Positions 30,131-38,040 of a stretch of 64,000 bases of DNA are shown here, piece by piece. The translations under genes and the position numbers were made by a program. The stretch is taken from positions 1 through 64,000 of IMG/VR virus record IMGVR_UViG_3300034024_000020; one strand, 5' to 3'. Source of the stretch: a virus. How positions within the stretch are numbered: the first letter of the stretch is position 1; every line of letters begins with the position of its first letter. The notes under the pieces were generated by a model. That model saw only the letters and a program-made list of their open reading frames with translations, was not told the DNA's origin and made no database searches.

Positions 30131-31504
30131 ATGAATCTTATTCTTGACACTGACAGCTATAAATTGAGTCACTTTGCAGGTTATCCTGCCGATGCAGAAA
30201 TCGTATATTCTTATGCGGAAAGTCGTGGCGGACGCTACGATGAACTAGTATTTCTAGGCCTTCAGGCTTTTCTTATGAAGTACTTGAGTGTGCCTATTAC
30301 TCAAGATAATATTGAAGAGGCTGAACTTTTTGCAAAAATGCATGGAGAGCCTTTTAATCGCGAGGGCTGGGAACATATTCTAAATGTTCACGACGGTTAT
30401 CTCCCGCTTCTTATTAAGGCCGTTCCCGAAGGAACTGTTATTCCGCCTCATCACATCATGGCCAGTGTAGAGAACACTGATCCTAAACTTCCGTGGCTAA
30501 CCTCTTACATTGAAACTGCGCTTATACGAATGTGGTATCCTATCACTGTTGCTAGCCGTATTCATAAGATGAAAAAGCGTATCAAGCCTTATTATGATCG
30601 CACCTCTGACGAGGGCTTCATGGGCTTTAGTATCCTTGACTTTAGCTCTCGTGGAGTTAGCTCTTTCGAAAGCAGTCAAATCGGTGGACTGGGTCATCTT
30701 GCTAGTTTTAGTGGCTCTGACAACATTCCTGCCGTCCTGTTTGCTCGTAAGTATTACGGAGCAGAAATGGCTGCGTTGAGCGTACCTGCTACCGAGCATA
30801 GCATTATGACCGCTTTCGGTCAGGATAATGAGCTTGAGTCCTTCAAATATCTGATTGAACATATGATGCCCTATGGTGGTATTCTTAGCGTAGTCAGTGA
30901 CACTTGGAATGTATATGAAGCTGCTCGCAAGTGGGCTAGTCTTGCAGGACATGTTAGAGCGAAGAAGGGAACTCTGGTAGTTCGCCCTGATAGTGGTGAT
31001 TTTAGGGAAGTCCTTCCTACTGTTCTTCGTATTCTTCATCAGGGTTTTGGTTACACTACCAATAAGAAGGGCTTCCATGTTCTTAACGACGTGAAGGTTC
31101 TTCAGGGCGATGGTATTACTGAAGACACGGCCCATATTCCTTTCGAGATTGCAGAGGACATGGGTATTAGTGCTGATAGTATCATGACTGGTAGCGGTGG
31201 TGGTCTTATGTCTCACGATATCGACAGGGATACTTCTAAGTTCGCTTTCAAGGCATCTCACGTTATTCGTAACGGCGTAGGCATGGATATTGCTAAGAAC
31301 CCAATCACTGATCCGGGTAAGCGTAGCAAGATGGGCAGGCTGGCTCTAGTGGGTGAGGATTTCGACCATTATGAAACTGTCAACATTGCTGATAGTATCA
31401 TGCACGAGATGTTCGATATTCTGGAACCAGTATATCTTAACGGAAAGATAGTAAGGTATCAAACTTTAGATGACATTAGACAGCGGCTCGAAGCTAGCCT
31501 TTAA
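30131..31504 (+). CDS. nadV: Nicotinamide phosphoribosyltransferase
   Basis: A 457-aa protein of NAMPT length. Opening NLILDTDSYKLSHFAGYP with Y.YAESRGG is the family start; later DFSSRGVSSFESSQIGGLGHL (the RGV segment), PATEHSIM with the phosphate-site His, SVVSDTWNVYEA and VVRPDSGDF are all conserved. It turns nicotinamide and PRPP into NMN, the limiting step of salvage. Together with the upstream NMNAT it is the two-step NAD+ pathway that phages use to counter NAD+-depleting defence (described as NARP2). Confidence 0.93.
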   Translation: MNLILDTDSYKLSHFAGYPADAEIVYSYAESRGGRYDELVFLGLQAFLMKYLSVPITQDNIEEAELFAKMHGEPFNREGWEHILNVHDGYLPLLIKAVPEGTVIPPHHIMASVENTDPKLPWLTSYIETALIRMWYPITVASRIHKMKKRIKPYYDRTSDEGFMGFSILDFSSRGVSSFESSQIGGLGHLASFSGSDNIPAVLFARKYYGAEMAALSVPATEHSIMTAFGQDNELESFKYLIEHMMPYGGILSVVSDTWNVYEAARKWASLAGHVRAKKGTLVVRPDSGDFREVLPTVLRILHQGFGYTTNKKGFHVLNDVKVLQGDGITEDTAHIPFEIAEDMGISADSIMTGSGGGLMSHDIDRDTSKFAFKASHVIRNGVGMDIAKNPITDPGKRSKMGRLALVGEDFDHYETVNIADSIMHEMFDILEPVYLNGKIVRYQTLDDIRQRLEASL

Positions 31505-31832
31505 ACCTGGTACAATTGTTAATCTATCAAATGGGGTCGGTGTTCGCATCGGCCCCAATTGGTGTGTTACCCATTTGCCTAACGGAAAAGAAGTACATGC
31601 ACACCCTACCGGAACAGCAGACTTTAAAGGGCTAGGTTATAATGACGAAGATACCTTAACAAGGGAGCATGATCTGTTGCATTCGAAACTTATGAATTGG
31701 TTGGGAGCTCCTTATAGTTATTCTCTAATGCAGGCAGCTGGTTGCAGTATTGATCCTAACATATCCGCTTATGAAGAAGACGCCGTATTAAAGCTTCATA
31801 TACTTATGAATGCGTTGAAAAATAATTCTTGA
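31470..31832 (+). CDS. Unknown protein (120 aa)
   Basis: Overlaps the NAMPT end by 35 bases. Begins strand-rich (KPGTIVNLSNGVGVRIGPNW), then a His-containing segment HLPNGKEVHAHPTG and helices. No family. Confidence 0.6.
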   Translation: MTLDSGSKLAFKPGTIVNLSNGVGVRIGPNWCVTHLPNGKEVHAHPTGTADFKGLGYNDEDTLTREHDLLHSKLMNWLGAPYSYSLMQAAGCSIDPNISAYEEDAVLKLHILMNALKNNS

Positions 31833-31857
31833 CTTTTAGGTCTAGATAGGGTATATT
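31829..31857 (+). promoter_or_regulatory. Phage promoter, TATATT variant
   Basis: ATAATTC, TTGACT (31829-31834), 17 bp, TATATT (31852-31857). Starts 31878-34439. Confidence 0.85.
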
Positions 31858-31877
31858 AGAGAAGATCGGAGATTAAT

Positions 31878-32549
31878 GTGAACCTCTTTTACCTAGATGA
31901 AGACCTAGAAAAGTGTGCTCAATACCATATAGATTCTCATGTAGTCAAAATGCCTCTAGAAGCGGCACAACTTTTAACTACTACAGTATGGGTTGACAGA
32001 TTAATAGGATATGCACCAAGAAAGCTATCGGCAGAAGAACTCGCCGTAATAAAAGACTTTAAAGCAACTCAGCCCGCTATTGATGAGCGAACTTTTACAA
32101 GATTTCTGCCAACACATCCCAACCATCCTTGTGCTATCTGGACCAGAACCTCTCTAGCCAATTACGAATGGGTATTTGGCTATTGTGACGCTCTTAATAG
32201 TGAATGGCAATATAGGTACGACCACGATAATGATCACAAAGCATTTACCGCAGCACTTAGTCTTCCCGAACCGGCCCGTTTACCCAACAAGGGACTTACG
32301 GAGCGGCCCTTGTGTATGCCCGCAGACTGCTTTGACGACGATCCGATACACGCTTATCGACTTTATTATATGGTCGATAAGGCTGATTTTGCGGTTTGGA
32401 AGAAGAGACAATATCCGCCTTGGTGGGATCTAGATTTCGTAGAGTATTCCGGAAAAGATCCTCATCAATCTTACATAAATACAACAATGGCTCCTACCAA
32501 CAGGGGCAAACCTCACGGACAGGAGAGACTTTATTATGTGCGCAGTTAG
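31878..32549 (+). CDS. Conserved phage protein (223 aa), possible DNA glycosylase-like
   Basis: MNLFYLDEDLEKCAQYHIDSHVVKM then FLPTHPNHPCAIWTRTSLANYEWVF are blocks found in a widespread phage family. Members are often labelled hypothetical, sometimes pyrimidine dimer glycosylase; I would not rely on that label. His and Trp-rich motifs suggest an enzyme. Confidence 0.65.
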   Translation: MNLFYLDEDLEKCAQYHIDSHVVKMPLEAAQLLTTTVWVDRLIGYAPRKLSAEELAVIKDFKATQPAIDERTFTRFLPTHPNHPCAIWTRTSLANYEWVFGYCDALNSEWQYRYDHDNDHKAFTAALSLPEPARLPNKGLTERPLCMPADCFDDDPIHAYRLYYMVDKADFAVWKKRQYPPWWDLDFVEYSGKDPHQSYINTTMAPTNRGKPHGQERLYYVRS

Positions 32550-32856
32550 TATGATTGCAGACGACTGGACAAAGAGAAATAGACCAAGAATTGATCCCTT
32601 CATAGTTCCTTATCCTGCGCCGAGCCCGCCTAATTGGGATAATATTTTACCCATGCTACCTCAAGTGTCTAGGCAGGAATTTGATGATCTAAAGAAAGAA
32701 GTAGAAAAACTACGAGAAGACCTTATCAAAGCCAAGAAGCAGGACGAAGAGGACGGAAATCCGGATTGCGAGATGGAAGAGAAGATAGAGTTTCTCAGAA
32801 AGGTAGCCGACTTCGTCGGCGTGCCTTTGGAGGACATACTTCGTGCACAAAGCTAA
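32536..32856 (+). CDS. Unknown protein (106 aa)
   Basis: MIADDWTKRNRPRIDP and a Pro-rich stretch, then a coiled coil (DDLKKEVEKLREDLIKA) and a helical end. Probably oligomeric. Confidence 0.65.
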   Translation: MCAVSMIADDWTKRNRPRIDPFIVPYPAPSPPNWDNILPMLPQVSRQEFDDLKKEVEKLREDLIKAKKQDEEDGNPDCEMEEKIEFLRKVADFVGVPLEDILRAQS

Positions 32857-33028
32857 AGCCATAGAATATCTGGACGAACGTATAAAACGCCTAGGTCGAG
32901 GTCTGAATTCAATTCGTCAGTTACAGGATCAAATTCTACCAGATGAACTTGAGAGCAAGCTCGATGAAGTAGAGCTACTTCTAAGAGGCTACATACATAA
33001 ATTAGAGGAAGACCTTAATGCGTCTTGA
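32843..33028 (+). CDS. Small helical protein (61 aa)
   Basis: GTG start overlapping the upstream stop; charged helices only. Confidence 0.55.
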   Translation: MHKAKAIEYLDERIKRLGRGLNSIRQLQDQILPDELESKLDEVELLLRGYIHKLEEDLNAS

Positions 33029-33227
33029 TTGTCCTAGGGAAGATTGTCGTATTCAGAATAGGGGTACATCTTCTACTCTTATGGGATGGACTCCTACCTA
33101 TGATAAATATGGTAGGCAGCTAAATTCTAATCCAAATACAGTTAAAACTCACTTTCACTGCCTAACGTGCGGAGAAGCGTGGATTCGTAAAACTAAATCA
33201 GGAGTTACCACCATTGAACGAATGTAA
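33018..33227 (+). CDS. Zinc-ribbon protein (69 aa)
   Basis: CPREDC near 5-10 and CLTCGEAW near 49-56 give a four-Cys ribbon like those of phage transcription helpers. Overlaps ThyX. Confidence 0.65.
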   Translation: MRLDCPREDCRIQNRGTSSTLMGWTPTYDKYGRQLNSNPNTVKTHFHCLTCGEAWIRKTKSGVTTIERM

Positions 33228-33879
33228 ATTAGTAGCCTTAACTACTCCAAGAGTAGAAGGTGTAAATTCCGCAGAAGAGTTTATTGCTTATGCAGCTCGT
33301 GTAAGCAACCCTGCAAATCAGAACAATAGTGAAACAGCAGCAAAACTTGTTCGCTACCTTATGAAGAATAATCATTGGTCGCCGTTTGAAATGGTGTCAA
33401 TGACTCTTGAAATTCGTACCACTCGTGACATTGCCCGTCAGATTCTTCGCCATCGCTCTTTCTCCTTTCAGGAGTTTAGTCAGCGATATGCTGAAGCAAC
33501 GGAATTCGTCACTAGAGAGGCCAGACTTCAAGATACGAAGAATCGTCAGAATAGCATTGAAATTCGTGATGATAGTAGAGATATTGCGATCGTTCAAGAA
33601 TGGGAACAGAATCAGAAGAACATTCTAGAACTGGTCCAGCTTATTTACACCAATGCCCTCAAGAAGGGCGTTGCTAAAGAGCAAGCGCGCTCCATCCTCC
33701 CAGAAGGATGTACTGTTTCAACATTGTACATGGCTGGAACATTGCGTTCATGGATTCACTATTGTGGACTTCGTATGGCTAATGGGACTCAAAAAGAACA
33801 TATGGAAGTAGCAAAAAGTGCTTGGCAGATCATTGAAGCCGAATTTCCAAGCATAGCGGAGGCAGTACATGGACTCTAG
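33214..33879 (+). CDS. thyX: Flavin-dependent thymidylate synthase
   Basis: TTG start, 221 aa. The ThyX signature RHRxxSxxxxSxR is complete as RHRSFSFQEFSQR near residues 79-91, and LPEGCTVSTLYMAGTLRSW near 168-186 is the second conserved block. It makes dTMP from dUMP using FAD, NADPH and methylene-tetrahydrofolate, supplying phage DNA synthesis. Confidence 0.95.
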   Translation: MNECKLVALTTPRVEGVNSAEEFIAYAARVSNPANQNNSETAAKLVRYLMKNNHWSPFEMVSMTLEIRTTRDIARQILRHRSFSFQEFSQRYAEATEFVTREARLQDTKNRQNSIEIRDDSRDIAIVQEWEQNQKNILELVQLIYTNALKKGVAKEQARSILPEGCTVSTLYMAGTLRSWIHYCGLRMANGTQKEHMEVAKSAWQIIEAEFPSIAEAVHGL

Positions 33880-34081
33880 AATTGATTATGTAGTAGAAGA
33901 CTTAGCTTATGAAATGATGGCTAAGCTAGAAGCTGTGAACGATTATAAAGGAGACTCTTGGAAGTCGAAAGATTGGGAACAGACTTGGCGTCGAAAGATG
34001 CATTATCATTTCAAAAGCGGAAATTTGATCGACTTGGCTAACTATATAGCTTTCGGTCTGTATCATGGATGGGAATTATGA
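33869..34081 (+). CDS. Small unknown protein (70 aa)
   Basis: Contains WKSKDWEQTWRRKMHYHFKSGN then DLANYIAFGLYHGW; this outline is seen in many small phage and bacterial proteins with no known function. Overlaps ThyX by 11 bases. Confidence 0.65.
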   Translation: MDSRIDYVVEDLAYEMMAKLEAVNDYKGDSWKSKDWEQTWRRKMHYHFKSGNLIDLANYIAFGLYHGWEL

Positions 34082-34242
34082 GAGCATCATTAAACATTAA
34101 CTTTCCTTTAAGAGGAGAGCAGAGTTATGGGGGTCAATACGTTTGGCCTGAAGTAACTCCACAAAAGTGGGAGGAGATCGTAGATCAACTCTCTAGAATA
34201 CGTTATTTGGACGGGATGAAGGTAGAATTTAAATGCAAGTAA
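34078..34242 (+). CDS. Small unknown protein (54 aa)
   Basis: MRASLNINFPLRGEQSYGGQ; overlaps both neighbours by 4-10 bases. Confidence 0.6.
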   Translation: MRASLNINFPLRGEQSYGGQYVWPEVTPQKWEEIVDQLSRIRYLDGMKVEFKCK

Positions 34243-34439
34243 GTTATAGAACAAGTGACGGAACCTACGGAAGAGGCACTGCAGGATTCATTGACCACGC
34301 CTTAATCTTTACAGAAGATAAGAGGCTAGATGAAATTGTACTTATCGGCGGTCAATCAGAAAAGGCGGTGAGTGCTAGCATATTGACATTCGTCGTGAGA
34401 AATGTAGAAGACTTCACCTATACAGAAAATAGTTCTTGA
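34233..34439 (+). CDS. Small strand-rich protein (68 aa)
   Basis: MQVSYRTSDGTYGRGTAGFI. Its TGA stop lies inside the -35 box of the next promoter (TTGACA). Confidence 0.6.
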   Translation: MQVSYRTSDGTYGRGTAGFIDHALIFTEDKRLDEIVLIGGQSEKAVSASILTFVVRNVEDFTYTENSS

Positions 34440-34464
34440 CATTGAGCTCAATTTTGTGTAATAT
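34436..34464 (+). promoter_or_regulatory. Phage promoter, TAATAT variant
   Basis: ATAGTTC, TTGACA (34436-34441), 17 bp, TAATAT (34459-34464), GGG. Confidence 0.85.
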
Positions 34465-34492
34465 GGGTCTTCATTCGACAATGGAGGGCTAA

Positions 34493-35182
34493 GTGGCTCG
34501 AATTAAGAAGAAAGAACATGAAAAGCTTGACGATGAGAACATCGCTCAAGTTATTGCTCTTCTCGAAGCAACTAAACCCATAACGAAGAAGCAAGCTTAT
34601 GAGCGGCTAAATATTGCTGCTAATCCTAGCAGGCTTCAGAAAATTATTGATGATTACAAAGAACGTAAGGAACGTACAGAGAGGTTTCGCGCTGAGAAGC
34701 GAGGAACTCCTGCTACAGAACAAGAAATCCAAGAAGTAATTCGGGGTTATCTTGATGGAAGTCCTTTCAGTGAAATAGCTGATGGTCTGTATCGTCCTTC
34801 TTCTTTCGTAAAGAATATCATTGAAAAAGTAGGCGTACCGGCAAGAAACTCAGGTGATTATTTTCACCCTGATCTATTGCCAGAACAATGTGTTAGGGAA
34901 ACCTTTGAAGAAGGCCAAATTGTTTGGAGCTGTCGCTACCAAGCACTAGCGATCATCATCAAAGAAGTTCCTAGCAACTCGGAGTATAAAGTCTATCAGG
35001 TTTATATTATTGAACCAATAGAGGAGGTATCTCCTTACTTCCCACACCTTGACGGGTATGGGGGCCGCTACGCTGCACAGGCAGCGTTCGACTTGGGTAG
35101 CTTGGAACATCTTAAAGAACATGGAGTAGATGTTTACAAGCCTTTTAGAGCATATTTCCAGAATATGCTTAAAGGGAGGTAA
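34493..35182 (+). CDS. Two-HTH phage protein (229 aa)
   Basis: GTG start. N-terminal helices (KKEHEKLDDENIAQVIALLE then KKQAYERLNI) and a second unit ATEQEIQEVIRGYLDGSPFS with SFVKNIIEKVGVPARNSG look like two small helix-turn-helix units. The C-terminal 100 residues are mixed alpha/beta, with VPSNSEYKVYQVYIIEP. Probably DNA-binding. Confidence 0.65.
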   Translation: MARIKKKEHEKLDDENIAQVIALLEATKPITKKQAYERLNIAANPSRLQKIIDDYKERKERTERFRAEKRGTPATEQEIQEVIRGYLDGSPFSEIADGLYRPSSFVKNIIEKVGVPARNSGDYFHPDLLPEQCVRETFEEGQIVWSCRYQALAIIIKEVPSNSEYKVYQVYIIEPIEEVSPYFPHLDGYGGRYAAQAAFDLGSLEHLKEHGVDVYKPFRAYFQNMLKGR

Positions 35183-35188
35183 CATGAA

Positions 35189-35554
35189 TTGCTGGTACAT
35201 GAGCACCTAATTATTCGCGCAGACGTGAACAACGGACCTCGGGATATAACTGAAATAAATCACTGGATGAAAAAGCTTATAGCTGATCTAGGTATGAAAG
35301 TGATGATGGGTCCGTACGCAGCTTACGCTGATATGGGAGGTAATCGTGGACTGACTGCTGCTGCAATTATTGAGACTAGTCATATAGTTTTACATTGCTG
35401 GGATGAATGTCAGCCTAACATGCTTCAGCTAGATGTATATTCATGCGCTCCTGTAGATAAAGATGTTGTACTAGAAGCCATTAGACAATTTGATCCTGTC
35501 AGCGTTGATTATAAGTTTCTCGATAGAGAGCATAAATTCATAGCATTGGTTTAA
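35189..35554 (+). CDS. S-adenosylmethionine decarboxylase-like (SpeD-like) protein
   Basis: TTG start after GGGAGG. EHLIIRADVNNG, IIETSHIVLHCWDE and LDVYSCAP follow the SpeD layout HLx..D, (A)ESHxxxHTWPE and D(I/V)F(T)CG. The Ser that becomes pyruvoyl and the Cys are kept, but the residue before that Ser is Thr, not Glu, so self-cleavage is uncertain. Possible polyamine role, or a repurposed fold. Confidence 0.7.
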   Translation: MLVHEHLIIRADVNNGPRDITEINHWMKKLIADLGMKVMMGPYAAYADMGGNRGLTAAAIIETSHIVLHCWDECQPNMLQLDVYSCAPVDKDVVLEAIRQFDPVSVDYKFLDREHKFIALV

Positions 35555-35561
35555 AAAGTTC

Positions 35562-35590
35562 TTGACTTCGAGCCCAAAATTTCATATAAT
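35562..35590 (+). promoter_or_regulatory. Phage promoter
   Basis: AAAAGTTC, TTGACT (35562-35567), 17 bp, TATAAT (35585-35590). First promoter of the tRNA region. Confidence 0.93.
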
Positions 35591-35613
35591 GGATCATAAG
35601 AAACGGAGATAAA

Positions 35614-35778
35614 ATGAAGAATAAATTTGCACTTCTAGCGGCTGTATCACTTCTTGCTCTTTCTGCTTGCGATAGCGGAAAGCCAGAAGATTCGGCCACT
35701 AACTCAACTCAGACAGAATATTCCGATAACGGAACTACCACTGTCGAAACAAATACTGTTACTGAGAACACTCAGTAA
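35614..35778 (+). CDS. Small lipoprotein (54 aa)
   Basis: MKNKFALLAAVSLLALSACD: signal peptide with lipobox LSAC, lipid on Cys19. The mature part is Ser, Thr and Asn-rich. Phage lipoproteins often block superinfection at the cell surface; that role is inferred. Confidence 0.75.
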   Translation: MKNKFALLAAVSLLALSACDSGKPEDSATNSTQTEYSDNGTTTVETNTVTENTQ

Positions 35779-35868
35779 CGTATTGGTGGAGCCCGATCTT
35801 ATGATCGGTCCTTGATCGTTTCCGGTCACCGTTAAACCGGGTTTTACTCAACGGAAGGAATTTTTATA

Positions 35869-35952
35869 ATGGATCGTGTTAACGCTTTTGTAATCTCGAA
35901 CCCTTACCTCTCACTCGCCGTCACCTTCGTGCTCGGCGCTCTAATTTTCTAG
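35869..35952 (+). CDS. Very small membrane peptide (27 aa)
   Basis: MDRVNAFVISNPYLSLAVTF then VLGALIF; GGAAGGA before the ATG. Confidence 0.5.
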   Translation: MDRVNAFVISNPYLSLAVTFVLGALIF

Positions 35953-35960
35953 GAGACACC

Positions 35961-36038
35961 ATGAATAACCGAAACGTCTGGACTTTTTCGACATTTGGAC
36001 TAGTAGCCCTAATCGTAGTTGTCGCGCTCGTCTTCTAA
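35961..36038 (+). CDS. Very small membrane peptide (25 aa)
   Basis: AGGAGACACC then MNNRNVWTFSTFGLVALIVV. One membrane segment; strong ribosome binding site. Confidence 0.55.
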   Translation: MNNRNVWTFSTFGLVALIVVVALVF

Positions 36039-36043
36039 TTTAA

Positions 36044-36120
36044 TCCCCGTTGTGCTACCAGGTAAGGCAGCTAGGCTTTGACCCTAGTGTGTGTCAGTTC
36101 GAGTCTGACGCGGGGATCCA
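36044..36120 (+). tRNA. tRNA-Gln(TTG)
   Basis: Acceptor TCCCCGT/GCGGGGA, T-arm GTCAG-TTCGAGT-CTGAC, anticodon loop CTTTGAC, CCA encoded. Confidence 0.9.
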
Positions 36121-36141
36121 TTTTTACAGAAAGAAATTTAC

Positions 36142-36372
36142 ATGGCAATGAACTTTTTCGGAACCCCTCCTAAACAGGAGAATCTAGCCGATATTTTGAG
36201 CGTTTTTGATACGGTCACTGCACGACTAGATACGTTCCAAGCTGAACAAGAGGGTGCAGCTGTTAGTGAGCGTGCTGAGATTGAGGCCCTTCAAGCTTCT
36301 CTTGCTGCTCGTACCGCTGAGATTGAGCGTGCTGCACGCGTCAGGGATAAGGTCACTGCCATTACGACCTAA
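36142..36372 (+). CDS. Coiled-coil protein (76 aa)
   Basis: Residues 15-65 form a long acidic coiled coil (EIEALQASLAARTAEIERAA). Confidence 0.65.
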   Translation: MAMNFFGTPPKQENLADILSVFDTVTARLDTFQAEQEGAAVSERAEIEALQASLAARTAEIERAARVRDKVTAITT

Positions 36373-36381
36373 ACAATATAT

Positions 36382-36472
36382 GGAGCAGAGAAGCGGGGCG
36401 GCCCCCGTCTCCGTCTTGAAAACGGAAGGTACCAGGGATGGTATGGAGATCGACACTACCCCTGCTCCGCCA
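36382..36472 (+). tRNA. tRNA-Ser(TGA), unusual arms
   Basis: Acceptor GGAGCAG/CTGCTCC, anticodon stem TCCGT/ACGGA with loop CTTGAAA, long variable arm, CCA encoded. The D-arm is a GGGG-CGG-CCCC hairpin and the T-loop is enlarged to about 13 bases around ATCGAC. Confidence 0.75.
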
Positions 36473-36486
36473 TATAAGGAGATAAC

Positions 36487-36756
36487 ATGAGAAATTCAAT
36501 TCTAGCAGCAGTAGCTGCGGCTGTACTTGCAACTGGAGCAGCCGCTCCCGCTGAGGCACAGCGTGTAAGCGGAGAAGTCAGTATTCGTATTGGTGATCGA
36601 AACGATTATCAGTATAGAGATTATAGACGTTATCGTCGTTGTTACGCAAATGAAGTTCTTGTACGTGACGTCTATAGCGGACGACGTTATTGTATGAGCC
36701 AGCGCGAATATCATCGTTACCTTCGTAATCAGCGTCGCGATTACTACCGCTACTAA
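36487..36756 (+). CDS. Secreted Tyr/Arg-rich protein (89 aa)
   Basis: Signal peptide MRNSILAAVAAAVLATGAAA with an AEA cleavage site near 24, then a mature part very rich in Tyr and Arg (DYRRYRRCYANEV, EYHRYLRN) with two Cys (about 52 and 69). Probably periplasmic or at the surface. Confidence 0.75.
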   Translation: MRNSILAAVAAAVLATGAAAPAEAQRVSGEVSIRIGDRNDYQYRDYRRYRRCYANEVLVRDVYSGRRYCMSQREYHRYLRNQRRDYYRY

Positions 36757-36762
36757 TTATAT

Positions 36763-36833
36763 GCCGGTCCTATGGTAGGCCTGCGGCTCTCATAAGGCTG
36801 CGTGGGGGAGATCGTTACTCCTGACCGGTACCA
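36763..36833 (+). tRNA. tRNA-Met or Ile2 (CAT)
   Basis: Acceptor GCCGGTC/GACCGGT, loop CTCATAA, T-loop ATCGTTA (not TTCRANY), shortened D-arm, CCA encoded. Confidence 0.75.
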
Positions 36834-36848
36834 AAATTTGGAGTTCCT

Positions 36849-37001
36849 ATGGCTGAATTTTATTATGTGCAGTGGGGCGATCTTGCCGCACTTAAATCTG
36901 AAATAACAAGGCTCAAAGAAAGAGTGCAAAAGCTGGAATCCAGTGAATATGGCACCACTATGGAACTTGAAAGACTAAAATCAAAGCTTGTGGACGTGTA
37001 G
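36849..37001 (+). CDS. Small coiled-coil protein (50 aa)
   Basis: MAEFYYVQWGDLAALKSEIT then a coiled coil. The last codons lie inside the following tRNA gene. Confidence 0.6.
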   Translation: MAEFYYVQWGDLAALKSEITRLKERVQKLESSEYGTTMELERLKSKLVDV

Positions 37002-37066
37002 CTCAGTTGGCAGAGCGCGGGACTCTTAATCCTTAGGTCGTGGGTTCGAACCCCACCTCGTCTACC
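36992..37066 (+). tRNA. tRNA-Lys(CTT)
   Basis: D-arm TAGCTCAGTTGGCAGAGC, loop CTCTTAA, T-arm GTGGG-TTCGAAC-CCCAC, CCA encoded. One acceptor mismatch. Overlaps the end of the 36849 gene by 10 bases. Confidence 0.88.
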
Positions 37067-37072
37067 ATTTTA

Positions 37073-37140
37073 TGGCAGGTCTCTTAGTAAGAGTCGCGAT
37101 GTATACTAGCAAATAGGTGAAAGTCCTATACCTAGCCCCA
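37073..37140 (+). tRNA. tRNA-like element, degenerate
   Basis: GGCAGGT pairs with ACCT-A-GCC (one bulge) ahead of CCA; T-arm ATAGG-TGAAAGT-CCTAT has a TGAAA loop. No clear anticodon arm. Confidence 0.35.
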
Positions 37141-37141
37141 A

Positions 37142-37217
37142 GGACCGTTCGTATAATAGGCTAATAGCGGGATTCTTACTCCTTGCGATCCGGGTTCAAA
37201 TCCCGGGCGGTCCTCCA
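37142..37217 (+). tRNA. tRNA-Lys(CTT), second copy
   Basis: Acceptor GGACCGT/GCGGTCC, loop TTCTTAC, T-arm CCGGG-TTCAAAT-CCCGG, CCA encoded. D-arm weak. Confidence 0.8.
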
Positions 37218-37241
37218 TTTTAGAATTCCCGAATTTAGTTC

Positions 37242-37270
37242 TTGACACGGAGCCCAAATCTTGATATAAT
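37242..37270 (+). promoter_or_regulatory. Phage promoter
   Basis: ATTTAGTTC, TTGACA (37242-37247), 17 bp, TATAAT (37265-37270), GGG. Confidence 0.93.
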
Positions 37271-37290
37271 GGGCATTCAAGACGCGGGGA

Positions 37291-37506
37291 ATGACAATGT
37301 ATCCGATGACGCAAGACTACAACGGAGAGCGTTGGAGGTACAGCGGAGTTTTGAAGCAAGTAACTGGTAACAGACTAGTCACGTACCGTGACATGAAAAC
37401 GGATACAAAGTTCATCTGTTATCTAGAAGTTGACGGAAATCTCGTTGAATGGAGTCTAGCTGACGAAATTCTAAGACGTTTCGAAGAGGGAGAAATCAAC
37501 AAATGA
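37291..37506 (+). CDS. Small strand-rich protein (71 aa)
   Basis: MTMYPMTQDYNGERWRYSGV, then an outline like a small SH3-type barrel. Unknown. Confidence 0.6.
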   Translation: MTMYPMTQDYNGERWRYSGVLKQVTGNRLVTYRDMKTDTKFICYLEVDGNLVEWSLADEILRRFEEGEINK

Positions 37507-37589
37507 GTAGTTGTAGAACAAGAGATATTCCTAGTGGTACTCAGACTGTAATCAGACCTATTCTTAGAGAAGATATTCCAGGTGGCTGA
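37503..37589 (+). CDS. Very small protein (28 aa)
   Basis: MSSCRTRDIPSGTQTVIRPI; overlaps the upstream TGA by 4 bases, which supports it. Confidence 0.45.
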   Translation: MSSCRTRDIPSGTQTVIRPILREDIPGG

Positions 37590-37611
37590 AGGAACACGAG
37601 ACTAAAATAAT

Positions 37612-37695
37612 GGACCGGGAACCTAATCCTGATTGGCTGAAAGGGCTGGGCTTTTAATCCAGTGGTTGGGGGTTCGAATCCTCCCCGGTTCTCCA
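37612..37695 (+). tRNA. tRNA-Lys(TTT)
   Basis: Acceptor GGACCGG/CCGGTTC, anticodon CTGGG-CTTTTAA-TCCAG, T-loop TTCGAAT, CCA encoded. Confidence 0.88.
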
Positions 37696-37960
37696 TAATC
37701 CCGAAAGGGATGGTATGCTCCTGCCTAAGCGGAGTCGCATTACGGTCTTTCTGCGTTATGAAAGTATCGGGCCCTGACACCCGTTGGATGAAAGTCGGGG
37801 GCGCTAGAAGTGGACGGCATCTAGCGCACTATAGAGTTTTTATTGCCGTGTGGCCGAGAGCTAACCTACAAGGGACCCCTTATCCACCTAGTGATTGTTC
37901 AGATGATACGGAAAGATCGGCTTAAGCCGTGCTCTGTTGACTTCTCCTTCAGCGGCATAT
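37696..37960 (+). other. Structured intergenic RNA segment
   Basis: Lies in the tRNA transcript with no credible gene. GCGCTAGA/TCTAGCGC (8 bp, near 37800-37827) and several shorter stems are visible. May contain decayed tRNAs. Confidence 0.4.
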
Positions 37961-38035
37961 CAGGGTGAGCGAAAATGGTAATCTGTCGAGGCTTGGACCC
38001 CGACGAACTCGGTTCGATTCCGAGCACCCTGACCA
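37961..38035 (+). tRNA. tRNA-Pro(TGG) with bulged anticodon stem
   Basis: Acceptor CAGGGTG/CACCCTG, T-arm CTCGG-TTCGATT-CCGAG, CCA encoded. Anticodon stem TCG-A-GG/CCCGA has one extra A on the 5' side; loop CTTGGAC. Confidence 0.7.
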
Positions 38036-38040
38036 TTTAC

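Noticed and set aside
30497-31261. Long minus-strand frame opposite the NAMPT gene
   Set aside because: Mirror of a well-conserved coding sequence; no promoter or binding site.
36382-36472. Intron in tRNA-Ser
   Set aside because: The extra bases are in the T-loop, not near the anticodon, and no intron core is present.
37662-37925. 87-codon frame
   Set aside because: Begins inside tRNA-Lys(TTT) and crosses an 8-bp stem; no binding site.
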